Positions 1-11,047 of a DNA stretch of 64,000 nucleotides are shown one piece after another. Source of the DNA: Stenotrophomonas sp. 364 (GTDB lineage Bacteria > Pseudomonadota > Gammaproteobacteria > Xanthomonadales > Xanthomonadaceae); assembly GCF_009832905.1 (NCBI RefSeq), contig NZ_CP047135.1:40001-104000 (forward strand), given 5' to 3'. The position numbers and the translations under genes are program-made. The notes under the pieces are model-generated. The model saw nothing but the letters and a program-made list of their open reading frames with translations. It was not told where the DNA came from and searched no databases. The number at the start of each line of letters is the position of its first letter. Position 1 is the stretch's first letter.

Positions 1-135
<135 letters not shown>

Positions 136-229
136 GAGCAAAGACAGCATCGTCCTGTCGGGCGTCTTCACAAGTAACCTGCATTCAGAGTTTCACGTCG
201 GCCTGGCCGACGTGGATAGTCCCGTATAT

Positions 230-305
230 GGGGCCTTAGCTCAGCTGGGAGAGCACCTGCTTTGCAAGCAGGGGGTCGTCGGTTCGATCCCGACAGGCTC
301 CACCA
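230..305 (+). tRNA. tRNA-Ala (anticodon TGC)
   Basis: This 76-nt cloverleaf has acceptor arms GGGGCCT/AGGCTCC, anticodon loop TTTGCAA with anticodon TGC, T-loop GGTTCGATCC and an encoded CCA end. It lies in the 16S-23S spacer. The Ala-then-Ile order is typical of xanthomonads and is the reverse of E. coli. Confidence 0.98.
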
Positions 306-353
306 CACGTTGCGTGTTTATCGACGCAAACGGCAATGAGCTGAACGGACATT

Positions 354-430
<77 letters not shown>

Positions 431-488
431 CTCTGAATGACTAGCGCATACAAAGAATTTATTACGCATCGGCATTGTGGCCGGTACG

Positions 489-501
489 TGTTCTTTTAAA
501 A
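489..501 (+). promoter_or_regulatory. boxA-like antitermination element
   Basis: TGTTCTTTTAAAA closely resembles the boxA core (TGCTCTTTAACA in E. coli) used by the Nus-factor rRNA antitermination complex. It sits in the tRNA-Ile to 23S spacer, where boxA elements are usual. The assignment rests on motif similarity and position only. Confidence 0.6.
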
Positions 502-636
502 CTTGTGACGTAGCGAGCGTTTGAGATTCTATCTTGACGTGTCGTGAGGCTAAGGCGGAAGACTTAAATGTCTTCTTATTAATTGAGTCGTTATATTTCG
601 TATCTGGGCTTTGTACCCCCAGGTCATATATATAAC

Positions 637-658
637 CCAAGGCAACTTGCGGTTATAT

Positions 659-665
<7 letters not shown>
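637..665 (+). other. 23S processing stem, 5' arm (RNase III substrate)
   Basis: The 29 nt here are complementary, with a single mismatch, to 3529-3557 on the other side of 23S. The two arms would close a long helix around pre-23S rRNA, the normal RNase III substrate. Each arm includes the terminal bases of mature 23S. Confidence 0.8.
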
Positions 666-3537
<2,872 letters not shown>

Positions 3538-3704
3538 ATAACCTCAAGTTGCCTTGGCCGACATGACATGTCGATAGATCCAAGTGCACGCTACGTCACA
3601 AGACCAAACGAGAGGCAGGCGCCCAGGCGCGTCTCTTTGTAAAGCCGGCACATCCGTGCCCGCTCCCTGCAAAGACACGCTCTGCGGCGACACTCCAAAA
3701 GCCT

Positions 3705-3820
3705 CCCTGGTGAAATTAGCGCTGTGGAACCACCCGATCCCATCCCGAACTCGGAAGTGAAACGCAGCTGCGCCGATGGTAGTGTGGCTCAAGCCATGCG
3801 AGAGTAGGTCATCGCCAGGG
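3705..3820 (+). rRNA. rrf: 5S ribosomal RNA, copy 1
   Basis: About 116 nt, closed by complementary ends CCCTGG and CCAGGG. The interior shows the conserved 5S segments CCCGATCCCATCCCGAACTC and GCCGATGGTAGTGTGG. It is followed at once by an intrinsic terminator. The sequence is identical to the second copy at 3951. Confidence 0.96.
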
Positions 3821-3828
3821 TTTATACC

Positions 3829-3869
3829 CAAAAACCCCGCTGCTCACGCAGCGGGGTTTTTCTTTTTTT
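3829..3869 (+). terminator. Rho-independent terminator after 5S copy 1
   Basis: A hairpin of AACCCCGC and GCGGGGTT arms is followed by TTTTTCTTTTTTT. It should end most rRNA transcripts here, so the distal 5S copy lies beyond a strong terminator. Confidence 0.9.
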
Positions 3870-3950
3870 GCAGGCACCCGGTTTTCGAAGGTGTCTGTTT
3901 CTCGGAAGAGACCCATGCCGAGCTGGCGCAACGCGCTGCTCCAACCGTCT

Positions 3951-4066
3951 CCCTGGTGAAATTAGCGCTGTGGAACCACCCGATCCCATCCCGAACTCGG
4001 AAGTGAAACGCAGCTGCGCCGATGGTAGTGTGGCTCAAGCCATGCGAGAGTAGGTCATCGCCAGGG
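3951..4066 (+). rRNA. rrf: 5S ribosomal RNA, copy 2
   Basis: A second 5S gene, identical in its mature part to copy 1. It lies 130 nt downstream and is followed by its own near-identical terminator. The duplication covers gene plus terminator, which points to a tandem duplication. The spacer between the copies (about 3870-3950) is unrelated sequence. Confidence 0.96.
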
Positions 4067-4076
4067 TTTACACCCA

Positions 4077-4110
4077 AAACCCCGCTTCTCACGCAGCGGG
4101 GTTTTTCTTT
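4077..4110 (+). terminator. Rho-independent terminator after 5S copy 2
   Basis: Arms AACCCCGC and GCGGGGTT flank a short loop and are followed by TTTTTCTTT. It is almost the same as the terminator after copy 1 but with a shorter T tract. Confidence 0.9.
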
Positions 4111-4127
4111 GTGCGTTTGGCACCTCC

Positions 4128-4207
4128 GTAGAGCCGACCGTTGGTCGGCTGCACGTCGCACCGGCATTGCGGCGCACCACGTGGAGCCGACCAACGGTCG
4201 GCTCTAC
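4128..4207. repeat. SMAG-type palindromes, inverted pair
   Basis: Two 23-nt GTAG-headed palindromes with stem AGCCGACC/GGTCGGCT lie in opposite orientation at 4128-4150 (+) and 4185-4207 (-). GTAG-headed, stem-loop-forming repeats of this size are the SMAG family of Stenotrophomonas. Paired copies of this kind can fold as one larger hairpin in a transcript. Confidence 0.85.
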
Positions 4208-4478
4208 CCGAGGGTGATGCCACGAATGCGTCTGCCGGAAGATGCGCGGCGTTGCCGACGCTTCGCGGATCTCGCTGGAAGACACACGTGGAGCTGACGC
4301 CGGCATTGCCTGTGTTGCATTGGCGGATGGACGCCTGATGCCGCGCGCCGGACATCGCTGGCCTTTCGCCGATCCCCTCATGCCACTACCGGGCGCGGAG
4401 GCAGCAACCGTGGTCGATAGGGATGCGACCCCATCAGGTCACATGTTCGACGCTCCACTGGCGTCATCCAGCCATAAA
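4208..4478. other. Intergenic stretch with nothing recognised
   Basis: No gene, RNA or clear regulatory site could be supported between the SMAG pair and the terminator of the M28 peptidase. The frames that stay open here lack start signals and merely reflect high GC. Confidence 0.5.
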
Positions 4479-4505
4479 AAAACGGCGCCCCGCAGGGCGC
4501 CGTTT
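4479..4505 (-). terminator. Terminator of the M28 peptidase gene
   Basis: Arms AAACGGCGCCC and GGGCGCCGTTT form a strong hairpin. Read on the minus strand it ends in a run of seven T, just past the stop codon of the peptidase at 4533. Confidence 0.9.
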
Positions 4506-4532
4506 CTGGTTCAAGCACTGACTAAGGCTTAC

Positions 4533-6287
4533 TTACTTGCTGGCCGGTGCCGGTGCCGGTGCCGCTGCACCTGCACCTGCCGCCGCACCCCTCGGCTTCA
4601 TCATCGCATCGCGGGCCGCCTTGAACGGGTTGCCCTCATACCAGTTCGGCCAGCGGTCGCCGCCGGCGAGCTCCTTGCCTACGCCGTACAGCAGTTGCAG
4701 GTCTTCCACCGTGCCGTCCAGCTTCCAGGTGGCCACATCAAACTCATCCTTCGGCCCGTGGTAGCGGTCGCGGCCGTAGGCTTCGGCGGCCTTGCGGCCG
4801 GCCTCGATGCCACCGTCGCGCAGGTCTTCGCCGCCGTCGGCATACAGAGCCGGCACACCGGCCTTGGCGAAGTTGAAGTGGTCCGAACGGAAGTAGAAGC
4901 CGCTCTGCACCGAGGTCTCGCCATGCAGGGGACGGCCCTGGTTGGCAGCCAGCGGCTTGAGGATGTCTTCCAGCTCCGAGCTGCCGAAGCCGGTCACAGT
5001 GAGGTCCTTGGCACGGCCAGCCACCGACATCGCGTCGATGTTGATCACCCCGGCAATCTTGTCCAGCGGGAAGGTCGGGTGGCTCACGTAGTACTTGGAC
5101 CCCAGCAGGCCCGACTCTTCCAGCGTCACCGCTAGGAACACCACCGAACGCTCCGGCGGCGGCTGCTGGTGTGCCATCGCATCGGCGACTTCCAGGATGC
5201 CGGCCACGCCGGTGGCGTTGTCCACCGCACCGTTGTAGATGTTGTCGCCCTGCTCACCCTCGTGCTTGCCCAGGTGGTCCCAATGGGCCATGTACAGCAC
5301 CGCTTCGTCGGCCCGCTTGCTGCCCGGCAGCACGCCGACCACGTTGCGCGACTTCTTCTCGGCGATGGTGCTCTTCAGATCGAAAGACACCTTGGCCTTC
5401 AGCGACACCGGCTTGAAACCGCGCTTGCTGGCGTCCTTGTAGGCCTTGTCCAGGTCCAGCCCGGCATCGGCGAACAGCTGGCGGGCAGCCTCGGCGCTCA
5501 ACCAGCCCTGCGCGGGAATGCGCGCTTCCGGGTCGTCCTTGGCCGGCAGGTCGTACTGCGGGCCCGCCCAGGAATTCTTCACCACGTCCCAGCCGTAGGA
5601 GGCACCGGCGGTGTCGTGCACGATCAGCGCCGCGGCGGCGCCCTTGCGGGCGGCTTCTTCGAACTTGTAGGTCCAGCGCCCGTAATAGGTCATGCGCTTG
5701 CCGTCGAACAGCTTGGCATCGTTGACGTGGAAGCCCGGGTCGTTGACGAACATCACCACCGTCTTGCCCTTCCAGTCCTGCCCGGCGTAGTCGTTCCACT
5801 TCTGCTCCGGCGCATCCACGCCGTAGCCGACGAACACCAGTTCGCTGTTCTCGACCTTCACTTCCGGCTGGCCGCTGCGGGTGCCGATCACCATGTCGGT
5901 GCCGAACTTCAGGTCGCGCTGCTTGCCCGCCTGGTCCAGCTTCAGCACCGTCGATTCGTCGGCGCTGGTTTCGGTCATGGCCACGTCCTGGAACCAGCTG
6001 TCGCCGTTGCCCGGCTGCAGGCCGATGCGCTGCATCTGGTCGCGGATGTAGTTGACGGTCAGTTCCTCGCCCTTGCTGCCGGGGGCACGACCCTCGAACT
6101 CATCGGAGGCAAGGGTTTTGACCAGCTCGCCGAAGTCGGCGGCGTTGATGTCGGGCGAGAACGCGTGGCCGGTGGCGGCCACCGGCGCCGGCGCGGTGGC
6201 CGTGTCGACAGGTGCGGTGGCTTCGCCCTTGCACGCGGTCAACGCGGCGGTGGCAGCAAGGCACAACAGAAGTTTACGGGGCATCAT
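4533..6287 (-). CDS. M28 family metallopeptidase lipoprotein
   Basis: A predicted zinc aminopeptidase of 584 residues anchored in the cell envelope. The start MMPRKLLLCLA is followed by a lipobox ending LTAC-K near residue 18, so a lipoprotein signal is preferred over the upstream extension of the frame. A protease-associated insert precedes the catalytic M28 domain. Visible zinc-site motifs are AHWDHLG (about residue 335), GAVDNATGVAG, EESGLLGS, NIDAM and a late SDHFNF histidine. A short Ala/Pro tail ends the protein. It is a single gene with its own terminator. Likely role: trimming peptides in the periplasm. The family is secure, the substrate is not. Confidence 0.92.
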   Translation of the reverse strand: MMPRKLLLCLAATAALTACKGEATAPVDTATAPAPVAATGHAFSPDINAADFGELVKTLASDEFEGRAPGSKGEELTVNYIRDQMQRIGLQPGNGDSWFQDVAMTETSADESTVLKLDQAGKQRDLKFGTDMVIGTRSGQPEVKVENSELVFVGYGVDAPEQKWNDYAGQDWKGKTVVMFVNDPGFHVNDAKLFDGKRMTYYGRWTYKFEEAARKGAAAALIVHDTAGASYGWDVVKNSWAGPQYDLPAKDDPEARIPAQGWLSAEAARQLFADAGLDLDKAYKDASKRGFKPVSLKAKVSFDLKSTIAEKKSRNVVGVLPGSKRADEAVLYMAHWDHLGKHEGEQGDNIYNGAVDNATGVAGILEVADAMAHQQPPPERSVVFLAVTLEESGLLGSKYYVSHPTFPLDKIAGVINIDAMSVAGRAKDLTVTGFGSSELEDILKPLAANQGRPLHGETSVQSGFYFRSDHFNFAKAGVPALYADGGEDLRDGGIEAGRKAAEAYGRDRYHGPKDEFDVATWKLDGTVEDLQLLYGVGKELAGGDRWPNWYEGNPFKAARDAMMKPRGAAAGAGAAAPAPAPASK

Positions 6288-6336
6288 CGATTCCTGGGTA
6301 CAAGGGGCCGGTGCCGACAGGCACCGGAAGAGGGTA

Positions 6337-6999
6337 TCAATCCTGGGGCGCGGCGTCGGTATCGAACGTCTGCGGCTGGGCGCCGCTGACCGGGCCGATG
6401 TGCGCGCTGCGGTGGACGTACAGGGTGACGTCACGGTCGAACTGCAGGCTGCCGTTGACGCTGGCATTGGGGCCGATGATCACGCGCGGCTTGCGGCTGC
6501 CGGTCAGGGACAGGCTGAAGTTGGGCTTCTTGACCCGGATACCGCCCTGGACCTCCGAGCCGACGCCGACGGTGATGTCGCCGTTGACCGTTTCGATGTT
6601 GCCGTTCAAGCGCGTCTCCACCAGCCCGATGCCGCCATTGACCGTTTCCATGTTGCCTTCCACCACGCTGCCACGGTCGACGAAGATGCTGCCGTTCACC
6701 GTTTCCACGTTGCCGGCGGCCACTACTTCGCGGCCGATCCGCACGTTGCCGTTGACGGTGGACACGCCGGTGGTACGGGCGCGGTCGTCGACCCGGATGC
6801 TGCCGTTGACGGTTTCAATCTCGCGGGTGACCACGCCCTCTTCGACCGTCACACCGCCATTGACCGTCTCCAGGTCGCCGTAGGTCTGCCCGGCGGACGC
6901 GCGGATGCTGCCGTTGACCTTGCTGATGTCTTCGCTGGCGAAGGCGGGTGCGCACGGCAGCGCCAGGGCCAACAGCAGCGCGAGTGGAATGTGTTTCAT
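6337..6999 (-). CDS. Exported protein built from seven TVNG repeats
   Basis: 220 residues with a cleavable signal peptide (MKHIPLALLLALALPCAPAFA). The body is seven tandem units of about 17-19 residues, each opening with (T)VNG followed by a short strand and an acidic or glycine turn (KVNGSI, TVNGGV, TVNGSI, TVNGNV, TVNGSI, TVNGGI, TVNGDI). This periodicity resembles the beta-solenoid repeats of DUF4097 or bactofilin-like proteins. After the repeats comes a basic segment and an acidic tail. The ATG at 6999 is chosen because the signal peptide begins there. It lies 49 bp upstream of the M28 gene on the same strand and may share its transcript. Function unknown; a structural or envelope-binding role is only inferred. 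Confidence 0.8.
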   Translation of the reverse strand: MKHIPLALLLALALPCAPAFASEDISKVNGSIRASAGQTYGDLETVNGGVTVEEGVVTREIETVNGSIRVDDRARTTGVSTVNGNVRIGREVVAAGNVETVNGSIFVDRGSVVEGNMETVNGGIGLVETRLNGNIETVNGDITVGVGSEVQGGIRVKKPNFSLSLTGSRKPRVIIGPNASVNGSLQFDRDVTLYVHRSAHIGPVSGAQPQTFDTDAAPQD

Positions 7000-7051
7000 G
7001 GTGACCTCATGTCCGGTGTGCGGCTGGCAGGCCGCCTGTTGGGATGTCACC

Positions 7052-8422
7052 ATGCATCGCTACAATCCGCATCTGCCTGAAGTCACTGGAAAGCCCTTGC
7101 GCCACAACGCTTTGTCCTCACGCCGGAATAACAAACCGACGCCCGGTCGCCGCGGAGCGGTGGTCCTGCGCGCCTGCGCGCACGGGCTGATGCTGGCGCT
7201 GGCGGTGCTGGCGATGGGGCCGGTGTCGGCACAGAGTTCGAAAGAGGCCGAGCGCAAGCTGCAGAAGCTGCGCTCGGAGTTGAAGGGCGTGGCCCAGGAG
7301 CGCCGCACGCTGGAAGGCCAGCGCGGCCAGGCGTCGCGCCAGTTACGCGAGGCCGACGAGAAGGTGGCCCGCACCGGGCGCGTGCTGGCCCAGACCGAAA
7401 CCGCCCTGCAGCGCGAAACCCGGGCCATGGAGGAACTGCAGCGCAAGCGCAGCGAGTTGCAGGCCGGCATGACCAGGCAGCGCGAAGAGCTGGCCTCGCT
7501 GCTGCGTTCGGCCTACCGCATTGGCAACAACGCGCCGTTGAAACTGCTGCTGTCGCAGGACCGCGTGGCCGACGCCAACCGCAGCCTGGCCTATCACCGC
7601 TACCTGCAGCGCGAACGTGCCCGCCGCATCCAGCTGCTCACCCACGACCTGGCCGAACTGCAGGCGGTGGAAGCACAGATCGTCGAACGCCGGCAGGCAC
7701 TGGAAGGCACCCGCCAGCAGCAGAAGCAGCAGGTGGCCACCCTGGCCGACGACCGCCGCACCCGCGCGGCGACGGTGGCCAGCCTGGAAGAGCGCTACAA
7801 GGACCGCAGCGAGCGCGAAAAGGCGCTTGGCCAGGATGCCAAGGCGCTGGAGACGCTGCTGGCCAACCTGCGTGCCGCCGCCGCGCGTGCCGAGGCCGAG
7901 CGCCGGGCCGCGGCCCGCCGCGCAGCCGCCGAGAAGGCCGCTGCCGAGAAAGCGGAGAAGGCCGCTGCCGCCAACGGCACACGTCCACCGCCGCGACCGG
8001 GCAAGACCCCGCCGGCGGTGGCCTCGGCGCCGCCGCCCAAGGTGGGCGGGCTGGGCTGGCCGTTGTCGGGCAACCTGCTGGCGCGCTATGGCGGCAAGCT
8101 GCCCGACGGTCGCACCAGCAGCGGCGTCCTGATCGGCGCCGCAGCCGGCAGCACCATCACCGCTGTGGCCGATGGCACCGTGGTGTTCTCCGACTGGATG
8201 ACCGGCTACGGCATGATCCTGATCGTCGACCACGGCAATGGCTACATGAGCCTGTACGCGCACAACGACACCCTGCTGCGCGACGCGGGTGCGACGGTGA
8301 AAAAGGGCGATCCGGTGGCCAAGGTGGGCAACTCTGGTGGGCAGGGCGTCACCGCGCTGTACTTCGAGCTGCGCCGCAACGGCCAGCCGGTGGATCCGGG
8401 TAGCTGGCTGCAGCGTCGCTGA
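7052..8422 (+). CDS. envC: Murein hydrolase activator, EnvC family
   Basis: 456 residues. A signal or anchor segment near residues 40-65 is followed by a long coiled coil rich in Glu, Arg and Gln, then an Ala/Lys linker and a C-terminal LytM (M23) domain. The domain looks catalytically dead: the active-enzyme HxH is replaced (LYFELRRNG) and the other zinc ligands are absent. This is the hallmark of EnvC, which activates septal amidases instead of cutting murein. ATG 7052 is used; an in-frame TTG at 7097 is a possible alternative. It lies directly upstream of ctpA on the same strand, as in other xanthomonads. Confidence 0.9.
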   Translation: MHRYNPHLPEVTGKPLRHNALSSRRNNKPTPGRRGAVVLRACAHGLMLALAVLAMGPVSAQSSKEAERKLQKLRSELKGVAQERRTLEGQRGQASRQLREADEKVARTGRVLAQTETALQRETRAMEELQRKRSELQAGMTRQREELASLLRSAYRIGNNAPLKLLLSQDRVADANRSLAYHRYLQRERARRIQLLTHDLAELQAVEAQIVERRQALEGTRQQQKQQVATLADDRRTRAATVASLEERYKDRSEREKALGQDAKALETLLANLRAAAARAEAERRAAARRAAAEKAAAEKAEKAAAANGTRPPPRPGKTPPAVASAPPPKVGGLGWPLSGNLLARYGGKLPDGRTSSGVLIGAAAGSTITAVADGTVVFSDWMTGYGMILIVDHGNGYMSLYAHNDTLLRDAGATVKKGDPVAKVGNSGGQGVTALYFELRRNGQPVDPGSWLQRR

Positions 8423-8546
8423 CAGCCAGCCCAACGGCGGGCGCTTGTTGCACGCCGGGTTCAACGGGAATTTACCGTCGCTTCGCGCATAATCGGGCGA
8501 CGCACCTGGTGCGTGTTTTCCGTCCCCCGCCGACCTGGAGTGCTTC

Positions 8547-9992
8547 ATGCGCGTAGCCCGTACCGCCACCTTGCTGCTGGCCCTGTTGCCCGCCGTGTCA
8601 TGGGCGCAGCAGACCCGCGAGGCCGCCAGCAGTACCAGCGACGCCGCCAGCAACGAAGAAGCGGTGACATCGCGGGTACCGCTGGAAGAGATCCGGCGTT
8701 ACGTGGCGGTCTACAACGCGGTGCGCGCCGCCTATGTGGACCCGGTGGACGACAAGAAGCTGATGCAGTCGGCCATCCGTGGCCTGCTGCTGGACCTGGA
8801 CCCGCACAGCACCTATTTCGACAAGGAAGATGCCGAAGCCTTCGACGAGCAGGCGACCGGTGCCTACGACGGCATCGGTGTGGAGCTGCAGCAGCAGCCC
8901 GACAACAGCAGCCTGAAGGTGATCTCGCCGATCGACGACACCCCGGCCGCCAAGGCCGGCATCCTGGCCGGCGACCTGATCATCGCCATCGACGGCAAGC
9001 CGATCAGCGCCATCGAAGCGACCGAACCGCTGCGCGGCAAGGCCGGCAGCAAGGTGGTGCTGACCCTGGTGCGCGAAGGCAAGCCCAAGCCGTTCGATGT
9101 CACCGTCACCCGCCAGACCATCCGCGTGACCAGCGTGCGCAGCCGCATGCTGGAACCGGGCTACGGGTACATCCGCCTGAGCACGTTCCAGGCCGATACC
9201 GGCGCCGATTTCCAGAAACACGTGGGCCAGTTGCAGCAGCAGGCCGGTGGCAAGCTCAAGGGCCTGGTGCTGGATCTGCGCAGCAACCCCGGCGGCCTGC
9301 TCACCGCAGCGGTGCAGGTGGCCGACGACCTGCTGGAGAAGGGCAACATCGTGAGCACCCGTGGCCGCATCTCGATCAGCGATGCCCGCTTCGACGCCAC
9401 CCCCGGCGACCTGCTCAAGGGCGCCCCGGTGGTGGTGCTGGCCGACGCAGGCTCTGCCAGCGCCTCCGAAGTGCTGGCCGGCGCGCTGCGCGACAACGGT
9501 CGGGCCCGCGTGGTGGGCAGCCGCACCTTCGGCAAGGGCTCGGTGCAGACCGTGCTGCCGCTGGACAACGGCGATTCGGTCAAGCTCACCACCGCCCGCT
9601 ACTTCACCCCCAGTGGCAAGTCGATCCAGGCCACCGGCATCGTGCCCGACGTGGTGCTGCAGCCGGAAAAGCGCGAGGGCGACGACGACCTGCCGGCCAG
9701 CCTGGCCGACTACAGCGAAGCGACCCTGCCCGGCCACCTGCGTGGCGATGAGGAGGGCAGCGAAGGGTACAAGGCCGGTGACGTGCTGTCCGGCGACGGC
9801 CCGATCAACGACGCGCTGGCCGAGCTGAAGAACCCGGGTTCGGTAGTGGCCAGGCAGAAGGCGGAAGCGGCGAAGAAGCCGGCGGCCAAGCCGGCGGCGG
9901 CAGCGGTGAAGCCGACTGACGCGAAGCCGACCGAAGCAAAGCCGGAAGCAAAGCCGGAAGCAAAGCCGACAGATGTGCCAACCAAACCCTGA
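8547..9992 (+). CDS. ctpA: S41 family C-terminal processing peptidase
   Basis: 481 residues with a signal peptide (MRVARTATLLLALLPAVSWA). A PDZ domain follows (about 110-190, containing DGIGVEL and GDLIIAIDGKPI), then the S41 catalytic domain. The nucleophile serine lies in GSASASE (about 302-308) and the catalytic lysine in TFGKGSVQ (about 330). The C-terminal 60 residues are a low-complexity Lys/Pro/Ala/Glu tail with KPEA repeats. It would act in the periplasm, cutting proteins at their C termini. A CATAAT -10-like box lies at 8488-8493 and a GGAG ribosome site precedes the ATG. Confidence 0.94.
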   Translation: MRVARTATLLLALLPAVSWAQQTREAASSTSDAASNEEAVTSRVPLEEIRRYVAVYNAVRAAYVDPVDDKKLMQSAIRGLLLDLDPHSTYFDKEDAEAFDEQATGAYDGIGVELQQQPDNSSLKVISPIDDTPAAKAGILAGDLIIAIDGKPISAIEATEPLRGKAGSKVVLTLVREGKPKPFDVTVTRQTIRVTSVRSRMLEPGYGYIRLSTFQADTGADFQKHVGQLQQQAGGKLKGLVLDLRSNPGGLLTAAVQVADDLLEKGNIVSTRGRISISDARFDATPGDLLKGAPVVVLADAGSASASEVLAGALRDNGRARVVGSRTFGKGSVQTVLPLDNGDSVKLTTARYFTPSGKSIQATGIVPDVVLQPEKREGDDDLPASLADYSEATLPGHLRGDEEGSEGYKAGDVLSGDGPINDALAELKNPGSVVARQKAEAAKKPAAKPAAAAVKPTDAKPTEAKPEAKPEAKPTDVPTKP

Positions 9993-9995
9993 CCG

Positions 9996-10128
9996 GTAGT
10001 GCCGGCCGCTGGCCGGCTCTGCAGTCATCCAACCGTACGAGGAGCCGGCCAGCGGCCGGCACTACCGGGCGAACCGGGCGAACTGGGCGAACTGGGCGTA
10101 GCGGCAGCCGGTCAGCGGCCGGCGTTAC
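9996..10128. repeat. SMAG-type palindromes, three copies
   Basis: Three palindromes with GCCGGCC/GGCCGGC-type stems lie between ctpA and the rhomboid gene: 9996-10018 (+), 10043-10065 (-) and a decayed copy at 10106-10128 (-) with GTAAC in place of GTAG. A small CGGGCGAACTGGGCGAACTGGGCG direct repeat lies between the second and third (about 10068-10098). Confidence 0.8.
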
Positions 10129-10821
10129 CTAGAAGCCGTGCCGCTTGCGCAGGCGTCGGGCGATCGCCGCGCGCACGTAGACCCCGTAGCCGAGCCCGAA
10201 GGCGAAGCCGGCGATGTGTGCCCACCAGGCCACCATGCCGAAGCTGGGGCCGATGTAGGCAAACACCACCTGCAGGGCTGCCCAGACCCCGATGAGCAGG
10301 TAGGCCGGGGCGCGTACGAATTCCAGGAACAGGCCCAGCGGGATCACCACGCCCAGTCGCGCGCCCGGGAACAGGGCCAGGTAGGCCCCGATCAACGCCG
10401 ACACCGCGCCGCTGGCACCGATGATGATCTGGTCCGGGCTGCCCATGGTGTAGATCGCGGTCAGGTTCGAGATCGCCCCGCCCACCAGGAACAGCAGCAT
10501 CAGCCGCCACGGCCCCAGCACGCGCTCGGCCGGCAGCCCGAAGATCAGCAGGAACACCAGGTTGCCCAGCAGGTGTGACCAGTCGGCATGCAGGAACAGG
10601 GCGGTGAACAGGCGCAGCACGCTGCCGTCCTGCAGGGTGGCCCACCAGTCCAGCGGGTGGGTCAGCCCGGTCGACAGCGCGCCCCAGTCCAGCCACAGGC
10701 TGCGCCGGGCGTCGCCGGGCCGCGAGATCGACCACAGGAATGCCACCCACAGCGCAGCGAACAGCAGCGGGGTAGCCCAGCGGACGGCAGACTTCTTGCG
10801 GGAGGGGATCGACACGAACAT
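10129..10821 (-). CDS. Rhomboid family intramembrane serine protease
   Basis: 230 residues with about six membrane segments. Rhomboid signatures are clear: HADWSHLLGN in the second segment, the catalytic GASGAVSAL serine motif, and a histidine in the last segment (WWAHIAGFAFG) completing the Ser-His dyad. Rhomboids cut transmembrane substrates within the bilayer. The C terminus is short and basic. Its stop overlaps the end of a SMAG cluster. The natural substrate cannot be read from the sequence. Confidence 0.93.
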   Translation of the reverse strand: MFVSIPSRKKSAVRWATPLLFAALWVAFLWSISRPGDARRSLWLDWGALSTGLTHPLDWWATLQDGSVLRLFTALFLHADWSHLLGNLVFLLIFGLPAERVLGPWRLMLLFLVGGAISNLTAIYTMGSPDQIIIGASGAVSALIGAYLALFPGARLGVVIPLGLFLEFVRAPAYLLIGVWAALQVVFAYIGPSFGMVAWWAHIAGFAFGLGYGVYVRAAIARRLRKRHGF

Positions 10822-10904
10822 GCGTGCGGTAGCCTAGCGCGGTGGCGCTCCCGAAGGGGGATTGACGGGTTCAGCCTGAATAGCCATAAGGACGACGCCC
10901 GTTA

Positions 10905-10932
10905 TTGTTTCATTAACCGGTCTGGGTATACT
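10905..10932 (+). promoter_or_regulatory. Putative sigma-70 promoter for the FadL-type gene
   Basis: TTGTTT and TATACT are separated by 16 bp, about 115 bp upstream of the porin start. The stretch is the most AT-rich in the gap between the divergent rhomboid and porin genes. Assignment by consensus match only. Confidence 0.5.
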
Positions 10933-11047
10933 CCAATACGGCGTCGTATGTCGGGAGGGGAATCCGGCGCGTTGTTCCCGCCCCAGGGCAGGGAAGAACG
11001 CAGGCGCGCGTTGCCCAACATCACCGCAATTCCGGAGAGAACCAAAC

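Noticed and set aside
4128..4207. Integration (att) site or transposon end near the rRNA operon
   Set aside because: The inverted repeats match the dispersed SMAG palindromes, and no integrase or transposase gene is present anywhere in the window.
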